A DNA stretch of 64,000 nt, from the NCBI GenBank assembly GCA_902477075.1, contig CABSFU010000001.1, forward strand, positions 1 through 64,000, written 5' to 3'. Position 1 is the stretch's first letter; each line of letters opens with the position of its first letter. This document shows, in pieces, positions 23,830 to 33,273 of the stretch. The notes beneath the pieces are model-generated. The model saw only the letters and a program-made list of their open reading frames with translations, was not told where the DNA came from and ran no database searches. A program made the position numbers and the translations under genes. Source of the stretch: UMGS1498 sp900552335 (GTDB lineage: Bacteria; Bacillota_I; Bacilli_A; RF39; UBA660).

Positions 23830-24535
23830 AATTTTTCAATCCCTTTTTTCTTTCTCTTGCTAGCAAATCAATCTTATAACCATTGTTAAAAATAATAATG
23901 CCATTAGACCAATCTACATGTTCAATATAATTAATATTTACAACGCAACTACGATGGGTAAGATAAAAGTTATCATCTAATTTTTCTAAAATATCACTTA
24001 AAGTACAATGAATATAATATATTTCATTTTTTGTCACAACCTTACATTTTCTATCCAATGGTTCTTTTACTACATAAATGATGCTAGAAATATCAATACG
24101 ATAGCTTGTTCCTTTATTGTTATAATAAATGAAGTTTTTATTATTAGATTGATCAATAATCTTTTGAATTAATCCTTCTAATTGTAATTTGTAATTATCA
24201 AACTTAGAAATAAAATCTAAAACCATTGCTTGAGCTTTTAAAACTTCATAGCCCATTTCTCCATGAGAAGTGATCATGATGATAAAACTGTTCCAGTCGT
24301 GTTCCCTTATTTTTCTTGCAATATCAATACCAGAAATACTATTCTTCATTTCAATATCCAGAATATAGATTTTATTTTCCTGATGATCTTTAATAATTTT
24401 ATCCAAATCATTATTATAACCAGAAAAAATTGTTGTACTATATTCTAAATTATTATTCATAAAAGTGCTGTCTATAATTTTAACAATTCTTTTTGAAAAC
24501 ATAACTTCATCGTCACAAACTATAAATCTATACAT
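23816..24535 (-). CDS. agrA: AgrA-like LytTR response regulator
   Basis: A 239-aa regulator. The receiver domain has acidic D8-D9 (VCDDE) and phospho-acceptor D60 (ILDIEMKNSISG); the LytTR domain (about 135-235) has FYLTHRSCVVNINYIEHVDW. It lies first in the leftward pair and overlaps the kinase gene by 14 bp, so translation is coupled. It should bind direct repeats near agrB, but the classical P2/P3 spacing is not seen. A second LytTR regulator at 20542 is its paralogue. Confidence 0.88.
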   Translation of the reverse strand: MYRFIVCDDEVMFSKRIVKIIDSTFMNNNLEYSTTIFSGYNNDLDKIIKDHQENKIYILDIEMKNSISGIDIARKIREHDWNSFIIMITSHGEMGYEVLKAQAMVLDFISKFDNYKLQLEGLIQKIIDQSNNKNFIYYNNKGTSYRIDISSIIYVVKEPLDRKCKVVTKNEIYYIHCTLSDILEKLDDNFYLTHRSCVVNINYIEHVDWSNGIIIFNNGYKIDLLARERKKGLKNYVNV

Positions 24536-24666
24536 ATAATCTCACCCGATACTTTTACAAAAAAAAACAACTACTATAAAATAAATACTAACATAAAAAG
24601 CCTTATTTTTCAATATAATTTCCATATTTTGGAAAAATAAAAAGAAAAGATAGTTATATTTTGTAA

Positions 24667-25209
24667 CTATCTATATACTTCATTTTCAATACGATACATA
24701 ATCATCGGATCTTTAAAAAATTGTACATATCTTCCTATCTTATTTTTATTAAGTAATCTTACTATTTTTTTATATCCAAGAATAATTTTAGAATACAAAT
24801 TAAAGTCCATATTTTTTTTATTTCTTACTACTTCAATTAACAATCTTTCTAAATCATAAATTTGAATACCAAATCCTAAATATTTTACATGATTCAATCC
24901 AATAGGATATAATTCATCCATCATGAAAATTTGTTTTACATTTTCATCTTTTATTTTTCTATCTTTTTGCTTTGTAACGATATAATAAGGTAATCTGTTT
25001 TCCTCTATCAAACCATAACAGAAACAAGCTGTTTGAAGAGTAAACACAATATTAGGATGTTTTTTTGATAAATATTCCAAATAATGAAAGGAAGGAGTTG
25101 TACTATATACACCTTTTTGAATCATAAATAATTCTTCATTTTGAACCATTTTTTTAATATTAAAATCATTTTTCCCTAATTTCGTTAAATCCTTGTATAA
25201 ATAGATCAT
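24667..25209 (-). CDS. AbiEi-like antitoxin/regulator, orphan
   Basis: A 180-aa protein with the AbiEi architecture. The winged-helix N-terminus (DFNIKKMVQNEELFMIQKGVYST) is followed by the C-terminal domain with VFTLQTACFCYGL, YYIVTKQ, and IYDLERLLIEVVRNKK. In type IV toxin-antitoxin pairs this antitoxin represses the operon and sits beside the AbiEii nucleotidyltransferase toxin. No toxin gene is adjacent, so it is an orphan regulator or a remnant. SD AGGTGAT precedes the start. Confidence 0.75.
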   Translation of the reverse strand: MIYLYKDLTKLGKNDFNIKKMVQNEELFMIQKGVYSTTPSFHYLEYLSKKHPNIVFTLQTACFCYGLIEENRLPYYIVTKQKDRKIKDENVKQIFMMDELYPIGLNHVKYLGFGIQIYDLERLLIEVVRNKKNMDFNLYSKIILGYKKIVRLLNKNKIGRYVQFFKDPMIMYRIENEVYR

Positions 25210-25273
25210 AGTATCACCTAATGATATTATACTATAAAATAACCTCTAACACAATTATATACCGACGTTTAAT

Positions 25274-27868
25274 CTATACTCCGCCAACAATTCCTCTTTT
25301 ACGTAAAGTATATTTACGCAACCAGTCAACCGGTATAACAGTGGAAGCAATTAAAATCATAATCTCTAATTCCTTTAACGTAAGTCCTGCTGTTCTAAAT
25401 AACTCTCCACCAAAATAGATTAAAATTAATTGAACAATAGCAATAAAAAAGATAATACTCAAAAATACTTTATTTTTAAATAAATTCGCTAATAAATTAA
25501 TTCGTACCGTTCTAGCATTAAAAGCATTAAAAATAGAAATAAAAATAAATAAGCCAAAAAAAGCAGTCATAAAGTATTCATCATTTACGCCATCTCTAAA
25601 AAAATGATGGATAAAAGGACTTTTCAAGAAAAATACACACATGAAAGAAGAATAAAGACCCGTAAATACAATTTCATGAATCATATACTTATTTAAAATA
25701 GATTCCATTTTCTTTTTAGGTTTTTCATTCATATATTCTAAAAGAGGTGGTTCAAAAGAAAAAGCTAAACCAGCTAAAGTATCCATAACCATATTAACCC
25801 ATAACATTTGAATAACCGTTACAGGAGTATCCACTCCAATAAATGGTCCAATAATAGATAAAGAAACAGCACAAATATTAACAGTTAATTGAAAAATAAT
25901 AAACTTGCGAATACTTTTAAAAATAGTTCTTCCATATAAAATGGATGCTGCAATTGATTTAATATTATCATCTAGAATAACGATATCACTAGCCTCTTTG
26001 GCAACCTCTGTCCCTGAACCCATTGCAAAACCTATGTCTGCTTTTTTAAGTGCTGGTGCATCATTCACCCCATCCCCTGTCATACCAACTACCAATCCCA
26101 TAGAAGAAGCTATTTTTACTAATCTGCTTTTATCTTGTGGAAGAGCTCTTGCTACCACTTTTAACTTGGGCATCTTATTTTTAATTTCAATATCAGATAA
26201 ATTTTCTAACTCATTATGAGTTAAAATAATATCTCCTTCTTTATATAATCCCACTTCACTAGCAATAGAAAGTGCTGTTTCCCTATTATCTCCTGTAATC
26301 ATAACGGTTTGAATATGTGCTTTTTCAATCAACTCAAGTGTATTCTTTGCTTCTTCTCTCACCTCATCTTTGATTAATAAAATACCAATTAAATTTAAAT
26401 TTTCGTAACTTGGTGTAAGGGAATTAGCTAATAATATAACACGAATCCCTCTTTTGGTTATTTTTTCTAAATAATCTTTTATCTTATTTTTATTTAAGGT
26501 AAATAAACTACCATTGGAATGATAATATTTATTACATTTTGGAAGCAATATTTCAAAAGCTCCTTTAATATAATATTCTCTTTTTCCATCTTTCTCAATT
26601 GTTACTTTAGAATACTTTTTTTTACTATCAAATGGTTCCGATGATACCGTTTGATAATTTAAATTAGGGTCTTGTCTAATAAATTTTAAAATAGATTTAT
26701 CTGTACTATTTCCTCCAATAATGTACCCTTCTGAAAAATGGCTAGAATTGTTATAATAAATGGATTTTAAAACAACATCTTTGAACCTTGGAAAAGCATT
26801 TAATTCTGTAATATGGTTTCTTTCCTTTAATTCACCATCTACAAAACCAGTAACTTCTAGTTTTCCTTTTGTTAAAGTTCCTGTTTTATCTGTAAACAAA
26901 ATATTTAAACTTCCTGCTGTTTCTATTCCAACCAATTTTCTCACTAATACATTGTTTTTTAACATTCTTTTCATATTAGATGATAAAACTAATGTTATCA
27001 TCATTGGCAAACCCTCTGGAACAGCTACTACAATAATCGTAACTGATAAAGTTAACGCATGCAAAATATATCCAAATAGTAGAGGAAAATTAGTCATTGT
27101 TTCTTTAATCAAAGCACTATCAAAATTATTTTTTAATACAATCATAGAAAAAAGATAAGAAACAGATACTAGAAAAGCTCCTACATATCCAATATAACTA
27201 ATAATTTTCGCTAAATGTCTTAAACGTAATTTTAATGGACTATCCGGTGATTTTTCGGAAACTTCTTTAGCCAATTTTCCATAAATAGTATTAGAACCTA
27301 CCTCTGTGACAATCATAATACCTACTTTTGAATAAACCACGCTTCCTCTTAAAAGTTTATTTCTTTCTGACTGGTTTTTAGCTGATGTTTTTTTTACTTC
27401 TTTTGTTTCTCCTGTTAAAGAAGATTCATCTACTGTAATTTCCCCTTCCATTAAATAACCATCGGCAGGAATTTTATCACCTGTTTCTAGTAATACAAGG
27501 TCATTTACTACTACATCTTTAATAGGTATCTCTTTTATTTCATTATTTCTTTTTACTCGGCATTTGATTTTAGAGGCTTCCATTTGTAATTTTTTAAAAG
27601 CTTGCTCACTTCCATATTCTGATATTGTAGATATAAAAGAGGCAATGAATATTGCTATTACAATACCTACTGTTTCATACCAATCAAAATCTTTGATTAA
27701 AAAAACAGTTTTAATTCCCAGTGCAATAATTAGAATACGAATAATAGGATCTCCTAATGACTCTAATAATTTTTTTAAGAAACTAACCTTATCTACATTT
27801 TCTAAAGCATTACTTCCATATTTTTGTCTATTTTTTATTACTTCTTCTTCTGTTAATCCTGATTTCAT
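25274..27868 (-). CDS. P-type (P2, Ca2+-type) cation-transporting ATPase
   Basis: An 864-aa pump for calcium export or uptake control. It has the actuator TGET (DESSLTGETKEV), the ion-binding VPEGLPMMITLVLSSNMKRML in membrane helix 4, the phosphorylation motif DKTGTLTKG (near residue 330), and hinge motifs MITGDNRETA and MTGDGVNDAPAL. The helix-4 PEGLP and the late N..D residues (NMVMDTLAGLAF) fit P2A/P2B Ca2+-ATPases. N-terminal regulatory heads are absent. SD AGGTGATGAT precedes the start. Monocistronic. Confidence 0.93.
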   Translation of the reverse strand: MKSGLTEEEVIKNRQKYGSNALENVDKVSFLKKLLESLGDPIIRILIIALGIKTVFLIKDFDWYETVGIVIAIFIASFISTISEYGSEQAFKKLQMEASKIKCRVKRNNEIKEIPIKDVVVNDLVLLETGDKIPADGYLMEGEITVDESSLTGETKEVKKTSAKNQSERNKLLRGSVVYSKVGIMIVTEVGSNTIYGKLAKEVSEKSPDSPLKLRLRHLAKIISYIGYVGAFLVSVSYLFSMIVLKNNFDSALIKETMTNFPLLFGYILHALTLSVTIIVVAVPEGLPMMITLVLSSNMKRMLKNNVLVRKLVGIETAGSLNILFTDKTGTLTKGKLEVTGFVDGELKERNHITELNAFPRFKDVVLKSIYYNNSSHFSEGYIIGGNSTDKSILKFIRQDPNLNYQTVSSEPFDSKKKYSKVTIEKDGKREYYIKGAFEILLPKCNKYYHSNGSLFTLNKNKIKDYLEKITKRGIRVILLANSLTPSYENLNLIGILLIKDEVREEAKNTLELIEKAHIQTVMITGDNRETALSIASEVGLYKEGDIILTHNELENLSDIEIKNKMPKLKVVARALPQDKSRLVKIASSMGLVVGMTGDGVNDAPALKKADIGFAMGSGTEVAKEASDIVILDDNIKSIAASILYGRTIFKSIRKFIIFQLTVNICAVSLSIIGPFIGVDTPVTVIQMLWVNMVMDTLAGLAFSFEPPLLEYMNEKPKKKMESILNKYMIHEIVFTGLYSSFMCVFFLKSPFIHHFFRDGVNDEYFMTAFFGLFIFISIFNAFNARTVRINLLANLFKNKVFLSIIFFIAIVQLILIYFGGELFRTAGLTLKELEIMILIASTVIPVDWLRKYTLRKRGIVGGV

Positions 27869-27926
27869 ATCATCACCTATACTTAACTATATGTACAAGT
27901 TCTTTTTTTAGAAATGATTGACAAAA

Positions 27927-28562
27927 TTAGAATGATATTTCTTCCAAAATACTATTTATTTTTTTGTAATCTTCTGTTTCTATTTTGTTGTTTACAATAT
28001 GACTGACATCTAATACATCAATTTCATATTCAATTGCTATGGCATTCATTTTTGAATTTAAATAAGAAATTACTTCATCATACTTACTATTACCAGGATT
28101 GTAAAAATTCATGAAAATTATTTTTTCTTTTGAAAATTTTCTTAGTAGTAGAAATAATTCTTCTAAATCCATTAGGATGGTATCACTATAACGATATAAT
28201 TCCTGTATATCTTCCGTATTTATTTTATAAGATAATTCATTCATTCCTACCCATACTGTGATAATATCTGCTTTAATTAAAGCATGATTAATGGTTTGTT
28301 TTTTACCATTCACTACAATTTCTGTATTCTCATTAATGAATCGAATTAAGTCTGTAATACGGTAATCTTCTACATTATAATCATTATTATAATATTCTAA
28401 TTTATCATTTTGTTCTAATGTTTCTTTGTAATATTTACTATAATCATCATTCGATATTGTATTTAAATTTAAATAGTAAATTTGATTATCTAAAAATACT
28501 TTATATACTAAAAATACAAGCAAAACAATAACGACAACAAACAAAATTTTTTTTATTTTCAT
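27927..28562 (-). CDS. membrane-anchored SGNH-hydrolase-like protein, catalytic Ser block not seen
   Basis: A 211-aa protein with an N-terminal membrane anchor (residues 5-22). The rest resembles SGNH/GDSL lipases (YpmR-like): RITDLIRFINEN, ADIITVWVGMNEL (the block holding the oxyanion Asn, here MNE) and a C-terminal VLDVSHIV replacing the DxxH catalytic block. The GDS nucleophile block expected after the anchor is not seen: that place reads YYLNLNTISND. It may be a degenerate or diverged member. It lies directly downstream of murA. Confidence 0.55.
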   Translation of the reverse strand: MKIKKILFVVVIVLLVFLVYKVFLDNQIYYLNLNTISNDDYSKYYKETLEQNDKLEYYNNDYNVEDYRITDLIRFINENTEIVVNGKKQTINHALIKADIITVWVGMNELSYKINTEDIQELYRYSDTILMDLEELFLLLRKFSKEKIIFMNFYNPGNSKYDEVISYLNSKMNAIAIEYEIDVLDVSHIVNNKIETEDYKKINSILEEISF

Positions 28563-28597
28563 ATTTCACCTCAAAAAAAGTAGATTTCTCTACTTCA

Positions 28598-29860
28598 TTA
28601 TATTTCATTATAATCTATTAATTCTATCTTAGCGCCAACATTTTGTAATTTTTCAATAATATTTTCATATCCCCTTAAAACATGTCCAATAGATGAAACC
28701 GTTGTTGTACCAGTTGCTACTAAAGCAGCTAATACCATACAGGCTCCAGCTCTTAAATCGGTTGCTTCTACTTCGGCTCCATGTAATTCTCTTTTTCCAT
28801 GAATTTCAATTTTCTGACCATTTATTTTAATATCGGCACCCATTTGATTTAAATAAGGGACATTCTTAAAACGATTTTCGTAGATTGTTTCCTCTAAAAT
28901 AGAAACTCCACATGCTTGTGTAAGAAGAGTAGTCATTGGTTGTTGCAAATCGGTTGGAAATCCAGGATAACCTAGTGTTTTAATATTAACACTTTTAGGG
29001 TTTGAACAAGAAGACACCAACACATAATCATTTCCTACTTCTAAAGGAATATTCATCTCTTTTAATTTTTCAATTAGAGATTCAACATGATTTGGAATCA
29101 TATTAGAAATTTTTAAATTTTTTCCAATTAAAGCACCGGCTATGATATAAGTACCGGCCTCAATACGATCAGGGATTACTTCTGTAAATCCCCCTGTTAA
29201 TTTTTCTACTCCCTCTACTGTTATAACACTGGTTCCTGCTCCTCTTATCTTCGCACCTAAATTATTTAAAAATGTTGCTACACTAACAATTTCTGGTTCC
29301 TTTGCAGCATTGTATATTTTTGTTTTTCCACTCGCTTTAGTAGCTACTAACATGGTATTAATTGTCGCTCCTACACTTGGCATATCAAGTGCAATATCTG
29401 TGCCAGTTAATTTTTCAGCTGTAATAGTATATTTGTTGTCTTTTTCTATAATAGTTGCTCCTAAAGAATGAAATGCTTTTAAAGTTTGATCAATTGGACG
29501 TGCTCCAATAGAACATCCACCTGGAAAATACATTTCTACCTTTTTGTATTTTCCAAGTAAAGCGGCCATAAAATAATAAGAAGCTCTTAATTTTTTTGAT
29601 ATATTTTCTGGTATTTCTCTATTTTGAATGGAAGAAGAGTCTATTTTTATTTGACTATCTTTCCAGTCTACTTTTGCCCCTAAATACTCTAATATTTCAT
29701 TTAAAGCATCTATATCTGAAATATTTGGAATATTATCAATTGTAACAATTCCATCCGATAAAATAGAAGCAGGAATTAATGCCACAGCACTATTTTTTGC
29801 TCCACTTATTTTTATTTCACCTTGTAGTAAATGTTTTCCTTCAATTCTTAGTTGTTTCAT
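28598..29860 (-). CDS. murA: UDP-N-acetylglucosamine 1-carboxyvinyltransferase
   Basis: A 420-aa enzyme for the first committed step of peptidoglycan synthesis, adding enolpyruvate from PEP to UDP-GlcNAc. K22 and N23 lie in SGAKNSAV, and the reactive C116 in GGCSIGARPID matches E. coli C115. The start at 29860 has GGAG upstream; an ATG 15 bp earlier lies inside the fba remnant end. The Cys is kept, so the enzyme should be fosfomycin-sensitive. Confidence 0.96.
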   Translation of the reverse strand: MKQLRIEGKHLLQGEIKISGAKNSAVALIPASILSDGIVTIDNIPNISDIDALNEILEYLGAKVDWKDSQIKIDSSSIQNREIPENISKKLRASYYFMAALLGKYKKVEMYFPGGCSIGARPIDQTLKAFHSLGATIIEKDNKYTITAEKLTGTDIALDMPSVGATINTMLVATKASGKTKIYNAAKEPEIVSVATFLNNLGAKIRGAGTSVITVEGVEKLTGGFTEVIPDRIEAGTYIIAGALIGKNLKISNMIPNHVESLIEKLKEMNIPLEVGNDYVLVSSCSNPKSVNIKTLGYPGFPTDLQQPMTTLLTQACGVSILEETIYENRFKNVPYLNQMGADIKINGQKIEIHGKRELHGAEVEATDLRAGACMVLAALVATGTTTVSSIGHVLRGYENIIEKLQNVGAKIELIDYNEI

Positions 29861-29871
29861 AAATACTCCTT

Positions 29872-30690
29872 TCATGACAGTATTTGTAGTTTATGGCGAA
29901 CTGCTTCTTTGATTGCTTTTTCACCGCTTTTGATTATTTTTCTCGGATCATAAATATCTGGATTTTGATTTAAGTACTCTTTTATAGCTTTTGTCCAAGC
30001 AATTTGTAATTCTGTATTAATATTTACTTTTGTTATTCCAGATTCAATAATTTATTTTAATTCTTCGTCGCCAATTCCTGTTCCTCCGTGTAAAACAAGA
30101 GGAATATTTAAAATGTTTTGCAATTTTTTTATTTTTTCTACATCAATTTTAGGTTTACCAGTATATAGCCCGTGAACATTTCCAACAGCAGGCGCTAAAG
30201 AATCTATTTTTGTTTCATTTACAAACTCACATGCATCTTCTATATCAACGTACACTGGTTCTTTTGATTTTCCTATATAACCAATTTCTGCTTCTACTGT
30301 TACATTATTTTCATGAGCTATCAAAACGATTTGTTTTGTTAATTCTATATTTGTTTTTAAATCATACTTAGATGCATCAATCATTACCGATGTAAATCCT
30401 GCTTCAATAGCTCTTTTACAAGCATCTACACTACCATGATCTAAATGAATTGCTACTGCCGTTTTGATATTTAAATCTGTAATTAAACTTTTAATTAGTG
30501 AAACTACTACATGATAACCACCCATATATTCTATAGCACTTTCACTAACGCCTAAAATAACTGGTTTGTTTAAAAAAGCACACTCTTCTAAAATAAATCT
30601 TGCCCATTCAAGATTATTGATATTAAAATGAGCTACAGCATAATGATTTGTTAAGGCTTTTTGTAACATTTCTTTTGTGTTTGTTATCAT
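29872..30690 (-). pseudogene. fba: class II fructose-bisphosphate aldolase gene with in-frame TAA
   Basis: Codons 1-212 encode a normal class II aldolase start: zinc ligands in AIHLDHGS (H82, H85, catalytic D84), E and H ligands in EIGYIG and GNVHGLYTG, HGGTGIGDEELK. A TAA at 30052-30054 then interrupts the frame. The same frame continues with IIESGITKVNINTELQIAW and 55 more codons to TGA at 29872-29874. That tail carries the NINT substrate-phosphate residues. One base change (TAA from AAA, CAA or GAA) explains it. Readthrough or a sequence error are alternatives. Confidence 0.85.
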
Positions 30691-30739
30691 GTTATCACCA
30701 GTATTATTATATTATTTTTTCCTTAAAAAGGCAATAAAT

Positions 30740-31273
30740 CTATTTTATTATGCAACAGATACCAATAATAATTAAAACAAGACCTCCTATGAATGTCGAT
30801 GTTTTTCCAATCCAATTATTAATTTTTGTGCCTAAATATAGTCCTAAATAAGTAAATAAAAAACTAAATATTGAAAATAAAAAAGCTGCCAATATTGGTT
30901 TATTATAGATTGTATTTAACCCGATACCAACCGAAAAACTATCAATAGATACAGCAAAACCAAATATAAAAAATTCACTGATTTTTAAAAGTGTAATTTG
31001 TCTATCTTCTTTAAAGCTTTCTATTATCATTTGAATACCAATTATTAATAGCACAAGGAAAACAACAATAGATGGTTTTACTGGTAATAAATATAATACC
31101 GTCTTACCTACATTCATTCCTAAAATTGGCATAAAAAAATGATAGACACCAACAATAATAGACAAAAGAATTCTACGACTCTTTTCTATGTTTAGGGTCC
31201 CGTAGGCAAGGGATAAAGAGAAGGCATCCATACTAAGACTAACTGCTATTAATAAAACAAATAAGAATGACAT
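30740..31273 (-). CDS. mntP: MntP-family membrane manganese exporter-like protein
   Basis: A 177-aa protein with six membrane helices and the two-half MntP layout: AVSLSMDAFSLSLAYG in helix 1 and FAVSIDSFSVGIGL in helix 4, whose Asp residues bind the cation. GMNVG and the GIQMIIES loop also match. MntP exports Mn2+. A relation to YtaF-type sporulation membrane proteins is possible, because spoIIR is next upstream. The start at 31273 follows GGAGG. A short gap separates it from spoIIR. Confidence 0.8.
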   Translation of the reverse strand: MSFLFVLLIAVSLSMDAFSLSLAYGTLNIEKSRRILLSIIVGVYHFFMPILGMNVGKTVLYLLPVKPSIVVFLVLLIIGIQMIIESFKEDRQITLLKISEFFIFGFAVSIDSFSVGIGLNTIYNKPILAAFLFSIFSFLFTYLGLYLGTKINNWIGKTSTFIGGLVLIIIGICCIIK

Positions 31274-31313
31274 ATAAAAACCTCCTAGCAAATTATATGC
31301 AAGAAGGTTGTAC

Positions 31314-31829
31314 TTATATTATTTTTTCAATCAATTCTTGTAAAAAGAATTTGTATTCTACTTTTTCACTTTCTTCAGCTTCTACTAGACAAAATGGTGG
31401 AAATAAAACACACCACCAATTTTCTCCTTCACCACTTCCTAATGTTACTAACACCGATTTATAATAACCAGCATCATATGTAATCCCCTTGTAGTTTTTT
31501 TCTGGAAAATAATTTTGTCCATAATGAATAGTATAACCTAGATTGTAATTTTCTTTTTTTAATAAACTATATATATTGTTATCAATGGAATTTAAATTTT
31601 TTTGAATGATTTGTTCTGCTTCTTCACTGTTTTTTGCGTTTTTAAGTAAGTAGTACATATCTTTTTTTAATAAGTTGCTTACTTTTTGCTTTATCTCTTG
31701 ATCATAATTGGTATTCGAATTTGCTACTACTCTAATTCGAATAGCGTCTTCTGGAATCTTATTTGCAATGACTTTTACTGTGGAAAAAATGACTAAAATA
31801 ACAATAATAGCACTTATGATTTTTTTCAT
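31314..31829 (-). CDS. spoIIR: stage II sporulation protein R
   Basis: A 171-aa secreted signalling protein. It has an N-terminal signal/anchor (MKKIISAIIVILVIF) and the family core IPEDAIRIRVVANSNTNYDQEIKQ, followed by YFPEKNYKGITYDAGYYKSVLVTLGSGEGENWWCVLFPP. In Bacillus it leaves the forespore and activates the protease SpoIIGA, which frees sigma-E. It marks sporulation potential. The start at 31829 follows AGGAG. It is downstream of the pilin-like gene. Confidence 0.93.
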   Translation of the reverse strand: MKKIISAIIVILVIFSTVKVIANKIPEDAIRIRVVANSNTNYDQEIKQKVSNLLKKDMYYLLKNAKNSEEAEQIIQKNLNSIDNNIYSLLKKENYNLGYTIHYGQNYFPEKNYKGITYDAGYYKSVLVTLGSGEGENWWCVLFPPFCLVEAEESEKVEYKFFLQELIEKII

Positions 31830-31879
31830 TTGAATCATCTCCTATTTTATATTGATGATTCAAAATTATTTTATTCAAT

Positions 31880-32941
31880 TTAACCTACAACTTCTAAAAG
31901 AATTCTTGTATATATGGATGTTGTCAATTTCATTGAATTATATAAATAATAGTTTAATTGATACTCCGTATCTGGTTTTACTTCAAATATATCTACAATA
32001 CTAGACTGTGTCCAAGTAGTTGCTGCAGGAGCATATACAATTGACGCCTCTGAAGGGCCAAATTTATAATTATATTGTCCTGGTGATGATGGATAACTTT
32101 GATAGGTTGCTGTTATTTTAACATATGAAACAGATGGATCAAAACTAACTGTACCATTGCTATTATATATTATTTTATTTCCCTTTTTATAAAGTAAAAC
32201 AAGAGGAATTTTTTGATAAGAATTTACCACTGAATATTCTTTTCCATCTATTCTTAATAGCATATAATTTTCTTTTAGAGACACCAAACTAGATAAATTT
32301 TCTATGTTTGTATTTGTTTTATCTAATTCGCTTTGTAAAGCATAGTTATTTAAATTACTTTGTAATTCTTCGATATTACTTTTGATACTTGTTATTTCAT
32401 TTGTATTATTTGTTATTTTTGTATCTAATTCTGTAACCTTTGCATCTACTAAGTTATTTACTTCATCTTTAGAATATACATTACTAACATTTCCTGTTCC
32501 ATTATCTAACATTGCTACATATTTATTTGTTAAAGCATCAAATCCTATGATACAATTTCCAGTTTTTCTTTCTCCTACGATAATTCCACTATTATAGTTT
32601 TTATATACATAATATTTATCATTTGAGATACAAACACTGACATTTCCTTCTTTATCTAAATAGAGTTTTCCTTCTCCATCTATGGTTCCTCTATAATCTA
32701 GACTTTCTCCTTTTATGGTACTTCCTTTGTGTTCCTTATCAAATAAAAATTCATAGACTCCATCATTTTCTATCGCATACAAATTTGCGGATTCTACTAG
32801 TCCCTCTACACTAGACGCAAGTGCTTTCTTTTTACTTTCTTCTATTACATTTGTTATCATTGGTATTGTGATTAAGGTAATTACTGATAATATAACAATT
32901 ACAGCTAATAATTCTATTAATGTAAATCCTTTTTTCTTCAT
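31880..32941 (-). CDS. type IV pilin-like N-terminus fused to coiled-coil and fibre-like C-terminus
   Basis: A 353-aa protein. The prepilin signal KKGFTLIELLAVIVILSVITLIT at the start keeps the G/F cleavage site and E5. Residues about 30-150 form a globular pilin part. Residues 155-225 form a coiled coil (TELDTKITNNTNEITSIKS...). The last 120 residues are beta-rich with aromatic repeats, like a phage tail-fibre or adhesin tip. No pilin secretion genes are nearby. It is read from a TTGACA promoter that faces an XRE gene, whose product probably represses it. Confidence 0.75.
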   Translation of the reverse strand: MKKKGFTLIELLAVIVILSVITLITIPMITNVIEESKKKALASSVEGLVESANLYAIENDGVYEFLFDKEHKGSTIKGESLDYRGTIDGEGKLYLDKEGNVSVCISNDKYYVYKNYNSGIIVGERKTGNCIIGFDALTNKYVAMLDNGTGNVSNVYSKDEVNNLVDAKVTELDTKITNNTNEITSIKSNIEELQSNLNNYALQSELDKTNTNIENLSSLVSLKENYMLLRIDGKEYSVVNSYQKIPLVLLYKKGNKIIYNSNGTVSFDPSVSYVKITATYQSYPSSPGQYNYKFGPSEASIVYAPAATTWTQSSIVDIFEVKPDTEYQLNYYLYNSMKLTTSIYTRILLEVVG

Positions 32942-32955
32942 AAAGCCTCCTGTTT

Positions 32956-32971
32956 GTAACTGTATGGTTAC
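32956..32971. promoter_or_regulatory. XRE operator site 2
   Basis: GTAACTGTATGGTTAC has arms GTAAC/GTTAC. It matches site 1 at 13 of 16 positions and is centred 32 bp, about three helical turns, away. It lies between the -10 box and the pilin-like gene. Confidence 0.6.
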
Positions 32972-32982
32972 TTTATACAATA

Positions 32983-33011
32983 ATATTATAACTAAATGGT
33001 TACAATGTCAA
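32983..33011 (-). promoter_or_regulatory. promoter of the pilin/fibre gene
   Basis: Minus-strand perfect -35 TTGACA (33006-33011), 17-bp spacer and -10 TAATAT (32983-32988); an overlapping TATAAT gives a 15-bp spacer. Operator site 1 fills the spacer. Confidence 0.7.
32988..33003. promoter_or_regulatory. XRE operator site 1
   Basis: ATAACTAAATGGTTAC lies between the -35 and -10 boxes of the pilin promoter, and 20 bp ahead of the XRE gene, so one bound dimer could control both directions. Confidence 0.6.
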
Positions 33012-33022
33012 TAGGTGATTTT

Positions 33023-33238
33023 ATGTTTGAAAGAATTAAAAATCTTCGTGAAGATCATGATTTAACTCAAGAGTACATAGCTAAATATTTAAAAATCAAT
33101 CGAGTTGTATATAATCGTTATGAAAACGGATTAAGAGAAATACCTATTAGCTTATTAATAGAACTTGCTGATTTTTACAATGTAAGTATCGATTATATAA
33201 CTAATAGAACTAGTATAAAAGAAATCAATAGAAAATAA
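33023..33238 (+). CDS. XRE-family helix-turn-helix regulator
   Basis: A 71-aa Cro/C1-type protein made only of the DNA-binding domain: ERIKNLREDHDLTQEYIAKYLKINRVVYNRYENGLREIPISLLIELADFY. The start at 33023 follows AGGTGAT. It is divergent from the pilin/fibre gene and shares two 16-bp dyads with its promoter, so it is very likely its local repressor. A plus-strand TTGTAA...TACAAT pair at 32954-32980 could drive it. Confidence 0.88.
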   Translation: MFERIKNLREDHDLTQEYIAKYLKINRVVYNRYENGLREIPISLLIELADFYNVSIDYITNRTSIKEINRK

Positions 33239-33273
33239 AAATGCACAATATTTCTAATATTTTGTGCATTTTT
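33237..33273. terminator. bidirectional terminator between XRE gene and rlmH
   Basis: The stem AAAATGCACAA / TTGTGCATTTT around a TATT..AATATT inner helix is flanked by T-runs on both strands. It ends both the XRE gene (plus) and rlmH (minus). Confidence 0.85.
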
